The notes: generated from the sequence alone by a model not told the origin. A stretch of 19,603 nucleotides of DNA from an uncultured Amaricoccus sp. (GCF_937858865.1 NZ_CALLYO010000385.1:1-19603); one strand, 5' to 3'; shown: positions 1 to 7,588, numbered from the stretch's first letter. Made by a program: numbers and translations.

Positions 1-243
1 AGGGCCGCCTTGTCGCCCCTGCCCCCCGCCCTGTCAAGGCAGCGGCCCGGCGGGCTCCTCTCACGTTCTCGGGGTGAATGATCCCGTGCCGTCGCGCGCG
101 CACCGCGCGACTCCGCGTCAACCTCCGGTCACGGCCGCAAATCGTATGGCCGCTTTCCAGCCTCCTTCCAGCCGCTTTCCAGTCCGCCCAAGTCGCTGTT
201 AACACGAACGGAATTCCCCTCGAGACCGATCCGACCCGCCGGC
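1..243. other. Left-end intergenic stretch, no convincing gene
   Basis: I see no credible coding region here. The one open frame (78-308, plus strand) is an arginine/proline-rich translation typical of GC-rich antisense sequence and runs into the 3' end of acpS. The stretch holds a perfect TTGACA on the minus strand (plus positions 32-37) that could be a -35 element for a gene beyond the left edge, but the hexamer 17 bases downstream (GACAAG) is a poor -10. It also holds a three-unit 11-bp tandem repeat, listed separately. In relatives lepB usually follows acpS; no lepB start is visible here. Confidence 0.5.
150..182. repeat. Three tandem 11-bp repeats
   Basis: Three contiguous 11-base units read CCGCTTTCCAG, CCTCCTTCCAG, CCGCTTTCCAG on the plus strand. 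Units 1 and 3 are identical; unit 2 differs at two positions. An 11-base period places each unit on about the same face of the helix, as in arrays of protein-binding sites, but a simple slippage repeat is equally possible. It starts beyond the acpS stop codon in sequence with no recognised gene. Confidence 0.8.
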
Positions 244-642
244 CTACTCGGGCAGCGCCTCGATCACCACCACGGCCATCGCCCAGGGATGATCGTCGGT
301 CAGGGTAAGATGGACCCGCGCCCGGTGGCCGGGCGGCGTCATGCCGGCGAGGCGCTCCGCAGCCCAGCCGGCGAGGCTCAGCGTCGGCTGCCCGGTCGGC
401 AGGTTCACGACCCCCATGTCCTTCCACCTGATCCCCATGCGCAGCCCGGTGCCGAGCGCCTTGGAACAGGCCTCCTTCGCCGCCCAGCGCTTGGCATAGG
501 TCGCCACGCGCTCGGCCCGCCGCTCGGCCAGCGCCTGCTCGATCGGGGTGTAGACCCGGTCGAGGAAGCGCGCGCCGAAGCGATCGATCGTCCGGCCGAT
601 CCGCTCGATGTTGGCGAGGTCGGAGCCAATCCCGATGATGAT
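244..642 (-). CDS. acpS: Holo-[acyl-carrier-protein] synthase, apparent ATC start
   Basis: AcpS transfers 4'-phosphopantetheine from CoA to the conserved serine of acyl carrier protein, activating it for fatty acid synthesis in the cytoplasm. The family N-terminus is visible as [15 protein letters not shown], with the Mg-binding Asp in GIGSD, followed by [16 protein letters not shown], which carries the catalytic/metal-binding Glu of the WAxKEA motif. From the first ATC the protein is 132 aa, a normal AcpS length. No in-frame ATG, GTG or TTG lies at this position. The nearest upstream ATGs (start positions 756, 765 and 828) would add 38 to 62 residues of non-homologous basic sequence. The mRNA AGGGAGGG lies a proper distance before the ATC run, so I place the start at the first ATC (642). 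An automatic annotation may choose 756 or 828. Identity is secure; the start is inferred. Confidence 0.85.
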   Translation of the reverse strand: MIIGIGSDLANIERIGRTIDRFGARFLDRVYTPIEQALAERRAERVATYAKRWAAKEACSKALGTGLRMGIRWKDMGVVNLPTGQPTLSLAGWAAERLAGMTPPGHRARVHLTLTDDHPWAMAVVVIEALPE

Positions 643-802
643 GCGCCTGCCCTCCCTCCCGCGGGTCGCCGAGCGATAGCATGCCGCGCCCGCTTGTCCA
701 GCCGCCGGAGGTCGGGGGACCAGCCGGCGATTGCAACCGGCGCGAGATTTCGGCATTGCACGCATGCCCGCGTGCGGGCGTCCACGCAGCCCGGAGAAAC
801 CG

Positions 803-1048
803 ATGATCCAGGAAATCGAACACCGCATCCGCGAACGCGCCCATCAGATCTGGGAGAGCGAGGGCCGCCCCTCCGGCCGGGCGGACGCGCATTGGAGCAT
901 GGCGAGCGCCGAGATCGCCGCCGCCGGGCAGGCGGACGCCGCGCCGAAGCCGGCCGCGAAGCCCCGCGTGCGCAAGGCCGCCGCGGCCGAGGTGACTGCC
1001 GCCAGGGCGCCGCGTCCCAAGACCACCCGCAAGCCCCCGCTCACCTGA
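803..1048 (+). CDS. DUF2934 domain small basic protein
   Basis: This 81-aa protein begins [20 protein letters not shown] and continues with [11 protein letters not shown], the recognisable DUF2934 pattern (IR.RA..IWE.EG.P.G....HW) across residues 8-38. The domain has no established function that I know of. The remaining half (about residues 42-81) is rich in Ala, Pro, Lys and Arg, like a disordered basic tail that could bind nucleic acid; that is inference. The start was chosen because the domain begins there and GGAG (793-796) lies six bases upstream; an in-frame start at 731 would add residues outside the family pattern. It is transcribed divergently from acpS and ends two bases before the stop of the convergent DUF2062 gene. 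It sits where relatives usually have pdxJ. Confidence 0.8.
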   Translation: MIQEIEHRIRERAHQIWESEGRPSGRADAHWSMASAEIAAAGQADAAPKPAAKPRVRKAAAAEVTAARAPRPKTTRKPPLT

Positions 1049-1050
1049 GC

Positions 1051-1695
1051 TCAGCCCGCGCCGTCGCCGGCGGCGTCACGCTCGGCGTGGCGCCGGTGCG
1101 GCTGCCCGAGCCGCCGCGCGCGCCGGCGGGCCTGATAGGCGCCGACGATCGCGCGCACCAGGAAGTAGAAGAGGAGCGAGCAGACGAGCCCCGGCAGCAG
1201 GCCGCCGACGAAATAGGGCAGGATCACGTCGCTCCAGATCACGGTGACGTTGTTCCACTCGCTCTCGCCGATGCCGAAGAGGCTGAGGAAGGTCCGCCAG
1301 ACACCGCGGGCGGCGAGGCCGAGCGCCATGTCGATGCGCTCGAAGTCGCGCCCGAGGAAGCCGCCGCCCAGTATCGCCCGCCCGAGCGACATCGAGATCC
1401 AGGAGATGAAGGGCAGCGTGAGGGGGTTGCCGACGAACTGCCCGATCACGCTCGCGAGCACGTTGCCGCGCAGCAGCCAGGCCAGCCCCATCGAGCCGAA
1501 GAGGTGCAGCCCGAAGAAGGGGGTGAAGGACATCATCACGCCGCAGGAGAAGCCGAGCGCGATCCGGTGCGGCGTGTCGGGGATGCGCCGCACCCGGTGA
1601 CCGACATACTCGATCCCGCGCCGCCACCCCCGCCGCGGCAGGAGCTGCCGCACCCGGCCGCGGAGCGTGAGCTTGTCGCGTCGCTTGAAGACCAT
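1051..1695 (-). CDS. DUF2062 family inner-membrane protein
   Basis: A 214-aa membrane protein. Residues about 40-190 contain the DUF2062 pattern: PHRIALGFSCGVMMSFTPFFG, then a hydrophobic helix, then GNPLTLPFI, and further hydrophobic segments near ILPYFVGGLLPGLV and LFYFLVRAIVGAY. The N-terminus (KRRDKLTLRGRVRQLLPRRG) is strongly basic and the C-terminus ends in an Arg/His-rich tail, both likely cytoplasmic. The molecular function is unknown. The start is supported by GGAG seven bases upstream of the ATG. It lies 27 bases downstream of rel on the same strand and is probably cotranscribed with rpoZ and rel, as in other Rhodobacterales from memory. Confidence 0.85.
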   Translation of the reverse strand: MVFKRRDKLTLRGRVRQLLPRRGWRRGIEYVGHRVRRIPDTPHRIALGFSCGVMMSFTPFFGLHLFGSMGLAWLLRGNVLASVIGQFVGNPLTLPFISWISMSLGRAILGGGFLGRDFERIDMALGLAARGVWRTFLSLFGIGESEWNNVTVIWSDVILPYFVGGLLPGLVCSLLFYFLVRAIVGAYQARRRARRLGQPHRRHAERDAAGDGAG

Positions 1696-1722
1696 GGCGA
1701 AGCTCCGGGCAGCGGAGGAGCG

Positions 1723-3873
1723 TCAGCCGCGCTCGGGTTCCGTCCGCTTCGCCACCGCCTGCGCCTGGCGGAAGCGGGCGACCTGGGCCACGTCGGAGTC
1801 GGCGTCGATCGCGGTCAGCACGTGGGTGAGATGCTCCATGTCGCGCACCTCGATGTCGATGACCATGCGGAAGAAGTCTGGCTTGCGGTCGGTGAAGACG
1901 ATGTCGGTGATGTTGGCGCGCTGCTCGCCGATCAGCGTGCAGATGCGCCCGAGGACGCCGGAGTCGTTCGCCATCGTCACCTCGATGCGCACCACATGGT
2001 CGGCGCGCGCCTGGCCCTCGGACCAGCGCAGGTCGATCCAGCGGTCCGGCTCGTCCTCGTAGGCGCCAAGCTCGGCGCAGTCGATGGCGTGGATCACCAC
2101 GCCCTTGCCGCGCACGGCGATGCCGACGATCCGCTCGCCGGGAATCGGGTTGCAGCAGGGCGCCGGCCGCGCGACCTGGCCGGTGTTGAGCCCAATCACC
2201 ACCGGCGCGGTGTCGCTCGAGGCGCGCGGCAGCGCCGCATCGCGCAATAGCTCGGGATAGAGCGTAGCGACGAGCTCCTTGCCGGTCATCTCCGCCGCGC
2301 CGAGCCTCGCCAGCACGTCGTCCGCCTCCTCGAGCCCGAGCCGCCGCGCCGCCGCCTCGAGCGCCTTGTCGGTCGCCTTCTTGCCGACCCGCTCCAGCGC
2401 CACCCGCGCGATCTCGCGCCCGAGCCTGACCTGGGTCGCGCGCTGCTCGCTGCGGAGCGAGCGACGGATTGCCGCCTTGGCGCGGCCGGTCACCACCATG
2501 TCCTCCCAGGAGGGCTGCGGCCGCTGCCCCTCGGCGCGGATGATCGTCACCGACTGGCCGTTGCGGAGCTTGGTCCAGAGCGGCACCCGCTGCCCGTCCA
2601 CCTTGGCGCCGACGCAGCTGTCGCCGATGCGGGTGTGGATCGCATAGGCGAAGTCGATCGGCGTCGCCCCGCGCGGCAGCTTCACCACCTCGCCCTTGGG
2701 CGTGAAGCAGAAGACCTGGTCGGTGAACATCTCGAGCTTCACATGCTCGAGGAACTCCTCGTCTTCCTGCCCCTCGAAGCGCTCGGTGATCGCGCGCAGC
2801 CAGCGGAACGGATCAACGGCAAAGGGATTCTCGAACCGCTCGCCGTCCCTGTAGGACCAGTGCGCCGCGACGCCGGTCTCTGCGACCGCATGCATCTCCT
2901 GGGTGCGGATCTGCACCTCGACCCGCTTGCCGTCGCGGCCCGAGACGGTGGTGTGGATCGAGCGGTAGCCGTTCGACTTCGGCTGGCTGATATAGTCCTT
3001 GAACCGCCCCGGCACCGCCCGCCAGCGCTGATGCACCGCCCCGAGCGCGGTGTAGCAGTCCCCGACCGAGTGGGTGATGATGCGGAAGCCGTAGATGTCG
3101 GAGAGCCGGTGGAAGCCCTCCTTCTTCTCCTCCATCTTGCGCCAGATGGAATAGGGCTTCTTCTCCCGCCCGAAGACCTCAGCCTCGACGCCCGCCTGGG
3201 TCAGCACGGTGCGGATGTCGTCGGTGATCTTGGCGATGACGTCGCCCGTCTCGCGGCGGAGCGTCAGGAAGCGACGGATGATCGAGTTGCGCGCCTCGGG
3301 GTTCAGCACCCGGAAGCCGAGATCCTCGAGCTCCTCGCGCATCCACTGCATGCCCATCCGCCCGGCGAGCGGGGCATAGATGTCCATCGTCTCGCGCGCC
3401 TTGCGCTGCTGCTTCTCGAGCGGCAGGTGGCGGATGGTGCGCATGTTGTGCAGCCGGTCGGCCAGCTTGACGAGAAGGACGCGGGGGTCCTTCGACATCG
3501 CCATGAGGAGCTTGCGGAAATTCTCCGCCTGCTCGTTCTCGACCGAGGAGAGTTCCAGGTTGGTGAGCTTGGTCACCCCGTCGACCAGCTGCGCCACCTC
3601 CTCGCCGAAGCGTAGCGCGACCTCGGAATAGGTCGAGAGCGTATCCTCGATCGTGTCGTGCAACAGCGCGGTGATGATCGTCGCGTCGTCGAGCTTCTGC
3701 TCGGCGAGCAGCATCGCCACGGCGACCGGATGGCTGAAGTAGGGCTCGCCGCTCTGCCGGCGCTGCCCCGCGTGCATCTTGCGCGCATAGTCGTAGGCGG
3801 CCTCGATCAGGCCGGCATCCGACTGCGGGTTGTAGGAGCGGACGAGCGCCGTCAGCGTCTCGACCGGAATCAC
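1723..3873 (-). CDS. rel: Bifunctional (p)ppGpp synthetase/hydrolase (Rel/SpoT)
   Basis: A 716-aa RSH stringent-response enzyme that makes (p)ppGpp from ATP and GTP/GDP and also degrades it. Order of domains: HD hydrolase (about 40-200; H48 and the H72-D73 pair in LLHDTIEDT are intact, unlike in hydrolase-dead RelA); synthetase (about 235-345; R236-E-K238 basic loop, DIYGFRI, and E319-V-Q-I-R-T with the catalytic Glu); TGS (about 384-445); a CC motif at 573-574; and a C-terminal ACT domain (about 627-705). Both activities therefore look retained. I chose the GTG at 3873 because family proteins begin at this point (VIPVETL...VRSYNP); upstream in-frame sequence overlaps rpoZ. It follows rpoZ by 56 bases, and that pairing is common in proteobacteria. 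Confidence 0.95.
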   Translation of the reverse strand: MIPVETLTALVRSYNPQSDAGLIEAAYDYARKMHAGQRRQSGEPYFSHPVAVAMLLAEQKLDDATIITALLHDTIEDTLSTYSEVALRFGEEVAQLVDGVTKLTNLELSSVENEQAENFRKLLMAMSKDPRVLLVKLADRLHNMRTIRHLPLEKQQRKARETMDIYAPLAGRMGMQWMREELEDLGFRVLNPEARNSIIRRFLTLRRETGDVIAKITDDIRTVLTQAGVEAEVFGREKKPYSIWRKMEEKKEGFHRLSDIYGFRIITHSVGDCYTALGAVHQRWRAVPGRFKDYISQPKSNGYRSIHTTVSGRDGKRVEVQIRTQEMHAVAETGVAAHWSYRDGERFENPFAVDPFRWLRAITERFEGQEDEEFLEHVKLEMFTDQVFCFTPKGEVVKLPRGATPIDFAYAIHTRIGDSCVGAKVDGQRVPLWTKLRNGQSVTIIRAEGQRPQPSWEDMVVTGRAKAAIRRSLRSEQRATQVRLGREIARVALERVGKKATDKALEAAARRLGLEEADDVLARLGAAEMTGKELVATLYPELLRDAALPRASSDTAPVVIGLNTGQVARPAPCCNPIPGERIVGIAVRGKGVVIHAIDCAELGAYEDEPDRWIDLRWSEGQARADHVVRIEVTMANDSGVLGRICTLIGEQRANITDIVFTDRKPDFFRMVIDIEVRDMEHLTHVLTAIDADSDVAQVARFRQAQAVAKRTEPERG

Positions 3874-3929
3874 GCCGTCGGCCCCCGGTTCCCGGGGCGC
3901 CGCCTGCGGGTCCGGAGCGAGATCGCCGG

Positions 3930-4280
3930 TCAGTTTTCGCCCTGTGCTTCCATCAGGGCCCGGAGCAGGCGCTCCTCGGACATGTCGTCCTCCGCCGGCG
4001 CATCGCTGTTGCCGGTCAGGAGCGTCATGACATCTTCCTCGGGCTCGTCCACCTCGATCTGACGCTGGAAGCTCTCGATGGCCGACTCCCTGAGATGCTC
4101 CGCCGTGAGGGTCTCGTCGGCGATCTCGCGCAGGGCCACGACCGGGTTCTTGTCGTTGTCGCGTTCGATGGTGAGCGGCGCGCCGGAGGCGAGCTGACGG
4201 GCGCGATGCGCGGCGAGCATGACCAGCTCGAAGCGGTTCGGCACCTTGTCGACGCAGTCTTCGACGGTTACGCGGGCCAT
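3930..4280 (-). CDS. rpoZ: RNA polymerase omega subunit
   Basis: A 116-aa omega subunit, which helps assemble and stabilise the beta' subunit of RNA polymerase. The N-terminal half carries the family core: [28 protein letters not shown], and [11 protein letters not shown]. The acidic C-terminal half (many Glu and Asp) is the usual alphaproteobacterial extension. GGAG lies seven bases before the ATG. It is the first gene of the rpoZ-rel-DUF2062 unit and is divergent from the serine hydrolase gene. Confidence 0.95.
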   Translation of the reverse strand: MARVTVEDCVDKVPNRFELVMLAAHRARQLASGAPLTIERDNDKNPVVALREIADETLTAEHLRESAIESFQRQIEVDEPEEDVMTLLTGNSDAPAEDDMSEERLLRALMEAQGEN

Positions 4281-4313
4281 ACGGCGACTCCGGAACGTTT
4301 ATGGAAGGGCTTG

Positions 4314-4342
4314 TATCTAGTCCCCGCTGCCGAAGAAGGCAA
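4314..4342 (-). promoter_or_regulatory. Candidate sigma-70 promoter for rpoZ-rel
   Basis: On the minus strand TTGCCT (plus positions 4337-4342) is followed after 17 bases by TAGATA (4314-4319), about 34 bases before the rpoZ start codon. The -35 is a fair match and the spacing is ideal, but the -10 matches the consensus at only three positions. It is the best candidate in the 157-bp divergent gap; no start site is known. Confidence 0.35.
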
Positions 4343-4361
4343 GCCCGGGTGCGGGCAAGCC
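4338..4361. other. Inverted repeat in the rpoZ/serine-hydrolase divergent gap
   Basis: GGC-AA-GCCCG-GGTG-CGGGC-AA-GCC forms a hairpin: a 5-bp GC stem with a 4-base loop, then a symmetrical AA/AA internal loop, then a 3-bp outer stem. It overlaps the candidate -35 of rpoZ and lies 76 bases upstream of the serine hydrolase ATG. It could be an operator or a 5'-UTR hairpin of the plus-strand gene. There is no T-tract, so it is unlikely to be a terminator. Confidence 0.4.
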
Positions 4362-4437
4362 GCCGCCATCCGGCAACGAATCCTTCCCAATGCGGCCCGC
4401 GGCCCGCAGAATGCCGGCAGTTCCTTTGGAGGCGACC

Positions 4438-5661
4438 ATGCGTCATGCCGTGCTGCCGGGCCTCGCCTGCGCCGCCCTTCTCCTCGTCTCTCCCGCGGCG
4501 GCCGAGGCCACACCCGAGCAGGCCGCGCGGGTGCAGGCGGCCATCGACGGCTGGCTGGCCGAGCGCGGCCCGGCCGAGAAGGTGACCGGCATCGCCGCCT
4601 ACGTCAGCTTCGCGAGTGTCGGCCCGGGCCCCGGCCCCGGCATCGAGGCCTTCGCCGGTCGCACCGGCCGCGGCCCGGACGACCCGCCGGTCGGCCGCGA
4701 CACCCTCTTCGCCATGGGCAGCACGTCGAAGTCCTTCGCCGCCGCCATCCTGCTCAAGCTAGAGGCCGAGGGCCTGCTCTCGATCGACGACACCCTGGGC
4801 AAGTGGCTGCCGCAGTATCCCGCCTGGAGCGACGTCAGCATCCGGCGCCTGCTCGACATGACGAGCGGCATCCCCAACTATACCGAGACCGAGGCGATGT
4901 CGCGCATCTGGGTCGAGGACCCGAGCCGCAACCTGACCGCCGAGGAGCTCATCGCCCTCGTCTATCCGACCGGCCACGACGATCCGCCCGCCACCACCGG
5001 CTACCATTATTCCAACACCAACTACATCCTCGCCGCGCTGGTCGCCGCCAAGGCCGCGAACCGCCCCTACCCGCAGCTGGTCGAGGAGGTGATCCTCGGG
5101 CCGCAGGGCCTGCACGCCACCTTCTACGACCCCGGCACCTATCCGCCCGAGCTCGTGGCGCGCATGGCGCACGGCTACTTCGAGAACCCCGCCTGCGCCG
5201 AGCTCCAGCCGGACTGCACCCAGTCCTGGAACGCGCCCCTCATCGGCCGCGACGTGCGCGACAACAGCAGCTCCTGGGCGCAGGCAGCCGGCGGCGCCAT
5301 CGCCACCGCCCGCGACGTCGACGGATGGATGCGCGCCGTCTTCGGGGGCAAGGTGGTGCCGCCGGAACAGCAGGCGGAGTGGCTGGGCCTCGTCTCCACC
5401 CGCACCGGCGCGGCCATCACCGACGTCTCGCCCGCCGACCCGCAGGGCTTCGCCCTCGGCCTCGTCAAGGGCACCATGGCGCCCTACGGCGACGTCTGGT
5501 TCTACCAGGGCGAAACCCTCGGCTTCCGCACCCTCTACGTCTGGTTCGAGGCCGACGACATCCTCGTCACCGTCCAGACCAACAGCCAGCCCGCCGACGA
5601 CGAGAACCGCCTCCAGGACGCGGTGATCGCGATCTACGATGCCGTGAAGCCCGCCCCCTAG
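4438..5661 (+). CDS. Exported beta-lactamase-family serine hydrolase
   Basis: A 407-aa protein of the class C beta-lactamase/DD-peptidase fold (PF00144 type). Residues 1-23 are a signal peptide (RHAVLPGLACAALLLVSPAAAEA), so it acts in the periplasm or is secreted. The nucleophile motif SxxK is S95-T-S-K98, and the second motif is Y191-S-N193 in GYHYSNTNY. The third motif, usually H/K-x-G, appears as Y356-Q-G358 followed by ETLGF, so the first position is Tyr. Two cysteines (about 253 and 260) could form a disulfide. The ATG is preceded by GGAGG with a five-base spacer. The substrate cannot be told: a D-Ala-D-Ala carboxypeptidase or an esterase is as likely as a beta-lactamase. It lies between rpoZ and folK, apparently as an insertion into a conserved neighbourhood. 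Confidence 0.85.
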   Translation: MRHAVLPGLACAALLLVSPAAAEATPEQAARVQAAIDGWLAERGPAEKVTGIAAYVSFASVGPGPGPGIEAFAGRTGRGPDDPPVGRDTLFAMGSTSKSFAAAILLKLEAEGLLSIDDTLGKWLPQYPAWSDVSIRRLLDMTSGIPNYTETEAMSRIWVEDPSRNLTAEELIALVYPTGHDDPPATTGYHYSNTNYILAALVAAKAANRPYPQLVEEVILGPQGLHATFYDPGTYPPELVARMAHGYFENPACAELQPDCTQSWNAPLIGRDVRDNSSSWAQAAGGAIATARDVDGWMRAVFGGKVVPPEQQAEWLGLVSTRTGAAITDVSPADPQGFALGLVKGTMAPYGDVWFYQGETLGFRTLYVWFEADDILVTVQTNSQPADDENRLQDAVIAIYDAVKPAP

Positions 5662-6206
5662 AGCCGCTCCATCCCGTCGAGCGCGCCCGCCGGCAGCGCC
5701 GCCAGCATCTCCGCGACCGTCCGCCCGAGGAGCGGATGCCGCCAGCCGGGCGCGACCTCGGCGAGCGGCGCCAGAACGAAGCCCCGCTCCTGCATCCGCG
5801 GATGCGGCAGGATCAGCTCCGGCGGCGCCTCCATCCGCGCCGCCCCCGCACGCGCCATCCAGGCCCGCACGGTCGCGGCGTCCGGCAGCACGCTCTCGCC
5901 GCTCGCCAGCAGGTCGAGATCGCACGTCCGCGGCCCCCAGCGGTCCCCGCGCCGCCGCCCGAGCGCCGCCTCGACCGCATGCAGCCGCGCCAGCACCTCG
6001 CCCGGCGGCAGCGCCGCCTCGAGCACGGCGCCGCCGTTCACATAGTCCGGGCCCGAGCCGGCCGGGTGGGCGAGCGTTCGCCACCAGCCGCTCCGCGCCA
6101 CCGCCGGCAGCCCCGCCGCCGCGAGCGCCGCAAGCGCCGCCTCGAGCGTCACGCGGGGTCCGCCAAGCGGCGAGGAGACATTCGCCCCCAGCGCGATCAG
6201 ATGCAT
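5658..6206 (-). CDS. folK: 2-amino-4-hydroxy-6-hydroxymethyldihydropteridine pyrophosphokinase
   Basis: FolK (HPPK) transfers pyrophosphate from ATP to 6-hydroxymethyl-7,8-dihydropterin in folate synthesis. The 182-aa protein begins MHLIALGAN (the family's usual ALGSN) and carries the HPPK signature RWGPRTCDLDLL, with the two Mg-binding aspartates in DLD, then PELILPHPRMQERGFVLAPL. I chose the ATG at 6206 because homology starts there; the alternative GTG at 6254 falls inside a strong opposite-strand promoter. The ribosome-binding site is weak. It is convergent with the serine hydrolase gene, and the two TAG stops share the palindrome CTAG (5658-5661). Confidence 0.93.
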   Translation of the reverse strand: MHLIALGANVSSPLGGPRVTLEAALAALAAAGLPAVARSGWWRTLAHPAGSGPDYVNGGAVLEAALPPGEVLARLHAVEAALGRRRGDRWGPRTCDLDLLASGESVLPDAATVRAWMARAGAARMEAPPELILPHPRMQERGFVLAPLAEVAPGWRHPLLGRTVAEMLAALPAGALDGMERL

Positions 6207-6237
6207 CCGCGGGTCCGCCCGGGCATGTAAACGGGCT

Positions 6238-6265
6238 TTGACAGGCTCCCGCACCGCTCTATAAC
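6238..6265 (+). promoter_or_regulatory. Strong sigma-70-type promoter for NYN gene
   Basis: TTGACA (6238-6243), a perfect -35, is followed after 16 bases by TATAAC (6260-6265), five of six matches to the -10. Transcription would start near 6272, giving a leader of about 64 nt before the NYN-domain ATG at 6336. This is the best promoter match in the window. Confidence 0.65.
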
Positions 6266-6335
6266 CGCTTCAAACCGGTCGAAATTTGATTGTCCCGGTC
6301 TGCCTTTCGGATTGGTCTGCAGGAGGTTTCCAATC

Positions 6336-6911
6336 ATGTTTTACCGCGACGAGCGGCTGGCTCTCTTCATTGACGGCGCCAATCTCTATGCCGCCGCGCG
6401 CGCCCTGGGGTTCGACATCGACTACAAGCTCCTCCGCACCGAGTTCATGCGCCGCGGCAAGCTCTTGCGCGCCTTCTACTACACCGCGCTGCTCGAGTCG
6501 GAAGAATACTCGCCCATCCGCCCGCTGGTCGACTGGCTGAACTACAACGGCTTCGCCATGGTGACCAAGCCGGCGAAGGAATTCACCGATTCGACCGGCC
6601 GCCGCAAGGTCAAGGGCAACATGGACATCGAGCTCGCCGTCGACGCGATGGAGATGGCGCCGCACGTCGACCACATCGTGCTCTTCTCCGGCGACGGCGA
6701 CTTCAAGCCGCTCGTCGAATCGCTGCAGCGCCAGGGCGTGCGCGTCTCGGTCGTCTCGACCATCCGCTCCTCGCCGCCGATGATCGCCGACGAGCTGCGC
6801 CGCCAGTGCGACAACTTCATCGAGCTCGACGAGCTGCGCGAAGTGATCGGCCGCCCGCCGCGCGGCGAGCAGGCCCAGGCCGCCGTCGTCACCGCCGACG
6901 AGGAGGAGTGA
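6336..6911 (+). CDS. NYN domain (LabA/DUF88-type) putative ribonuclease
   Basis: A 191-aa protein with a single NYN/PIN-like domain. The acidic residues expected to bind catalytic metal are visible: D13 in LALFIDGANLY, D97 in GNMDIELAVDAM, and D120/D122 in LFSGDGDFKPLV; N16 follows the first Asp as usual. Basic residues in STGRRKVKG may contact RNA. The family is thought to contain ribonucleases; the target is unknown. The C-terminus (from about 178) is a short acidic tail. AGGAGG (6321-6326) sits nine bases before the ATG. It is coupled to the following glycosylase gene by a GTGA overlap. As I recall, this gene neighbours folK in many Rhodobacterales. Confidence 0.9.
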   Translation: MFYRDERLALFIDGANLYAAARALGFDIDYKLLRTEFMRRGKLLRAFYYTALLESEEYSPIRPLVDWLNYNGFAMVTKPAKEFTDSTGRRKVKGNMDIELAVDAMEMAPHVDHIVLFSGDGDFKPLVESLQRQGVRVSVVSTIRSSPPMIADELRRQCDNFIELDELREVIGRPPRGEQAQAAVVTADEEE

Positions 6912-7588
6912 CCCACCCGGCCACCGGGCCGGAGCCGCCGCGCGACTGCCCCCGCTGCCCGCGACTCGTCGCCTACCGCGCGGCCAACGCCGTCCGCCAT
7001 CCCGACTGGTTCAACGGCGCCGTCGCCTCCTTCGGCGACGCCGGGGGTCGCCTCCTCGTGCTCGGCCTCGCCCCCGGCGTCGCCGGGGCCAACCGCACTG
7101 GGCGGCCCTTCACCGGCGACTATGCCGGCGATCTCCTCTATGCCACCCTGGCCCGCTTCGGCTTCGCCAACGGTCGCTTCGCCGCCCGCATCGACGACGG
7201 GCTCGAGCTGACCGACTGCCTCGTCGCCAACGCCGTGCGCTGCGTCCCTCCCGCGAACAGGCCGACGCCGGCCGAGATCGCCACCTGCCGGCCCTTCCTC
7301 GCCGCCCGCATCGCGGCCCTGCCGCGGCTCCGCGCCGTCGTCTGCCTCGGCCGCGTCGCGCACGAGACGCTGCTCCGCACCCTCGGGCGCCGCCTCGCCG
7401 CCCACCCCTTCGCCCACGGCGCGCGCCACGACCTCGACGGCCTCGCCGTCTTCGACAGCTACCATTGCTCGCGCTACAACACGAACACCGGCCGCCTCAC
7501 CATCGCGATGTTCGAAGCCATCTTCGCCGAGGTCCGCGCCCTCCTCGACGAAGCCGAGCGCTATCCGAAGGTGAACCCCTCGGGATAG
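6908..7588 (+). CDS. Family 5 (UdgB-type) uracil-DNA glycosylase
   Basis: A 226-aa DNA repair glycosylase that removes uracil, and in this family other deaminated bases, from DNA. Motif 1 is GLAPGVAGANRTGRPFTGD (about 53-71). Motif 2 is DSYHCSRYNTNTGR, with H186. Four cysteines fit the 4Fe-4S cluster of families 4/5: C14 and C17 (CPRC), C112, and C127, spaced CX2C...CX14C. The GTG at 6908 overlaps the NYN stop as GTGA and is preceded by purine-rich AGGAGGA. Its 3' end overlaps the convergent DUF1993 gene by 28 bases. The need for a 4Fe-4S cluster is a loose functional link to the suf operon nearby, but they are separate units. Confidence 0.92.
   Translation: MTHPATGPEPPRDCPRCPRLVAYRAANAVRHPDWFNGAVASFGDAGGRLLVLGLAPGVAGANRTGRPFTGDYAGDLLYATLARFGFANGRFAARIDDGLELTDCLVANAVRCVPPANRPTPAEIATCRPFLAARIAALPRLRAVVCLGRVAHETLLRTLGRRLAAHPFAHGARHDLDGLAVFDSYHCSRYNTNTGRLTIAMFEAIFAEVRALLDEAERYPKVNPSG

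Noticed and set aside
768..782. GCCCG-N4-CGGGC hairpin as a terminator or riboswitch before the DUF2934 gene
   Set aside because: The stem is only five base pairs, with no T-tract and no conserved riboswitch core; such hairpins are frequent by chance in GC-rich sequence.
289..2250. Plus-strand 653-codon open frame
   Set aside because: It lies opposite acpS, DUF2062 and rel, and its translation is Arg/Pro/Ala-rich with no domain. Long antisense frames are expected at this GC content.
4095..6230. Plus-strand 711-codon open frame over rpoZ, serine hydrolase and folK
   Set aside because: It is out of frame with the well-supported serine hydrolase and its translation is Arg/Pro/His-rich; it is a shadow.
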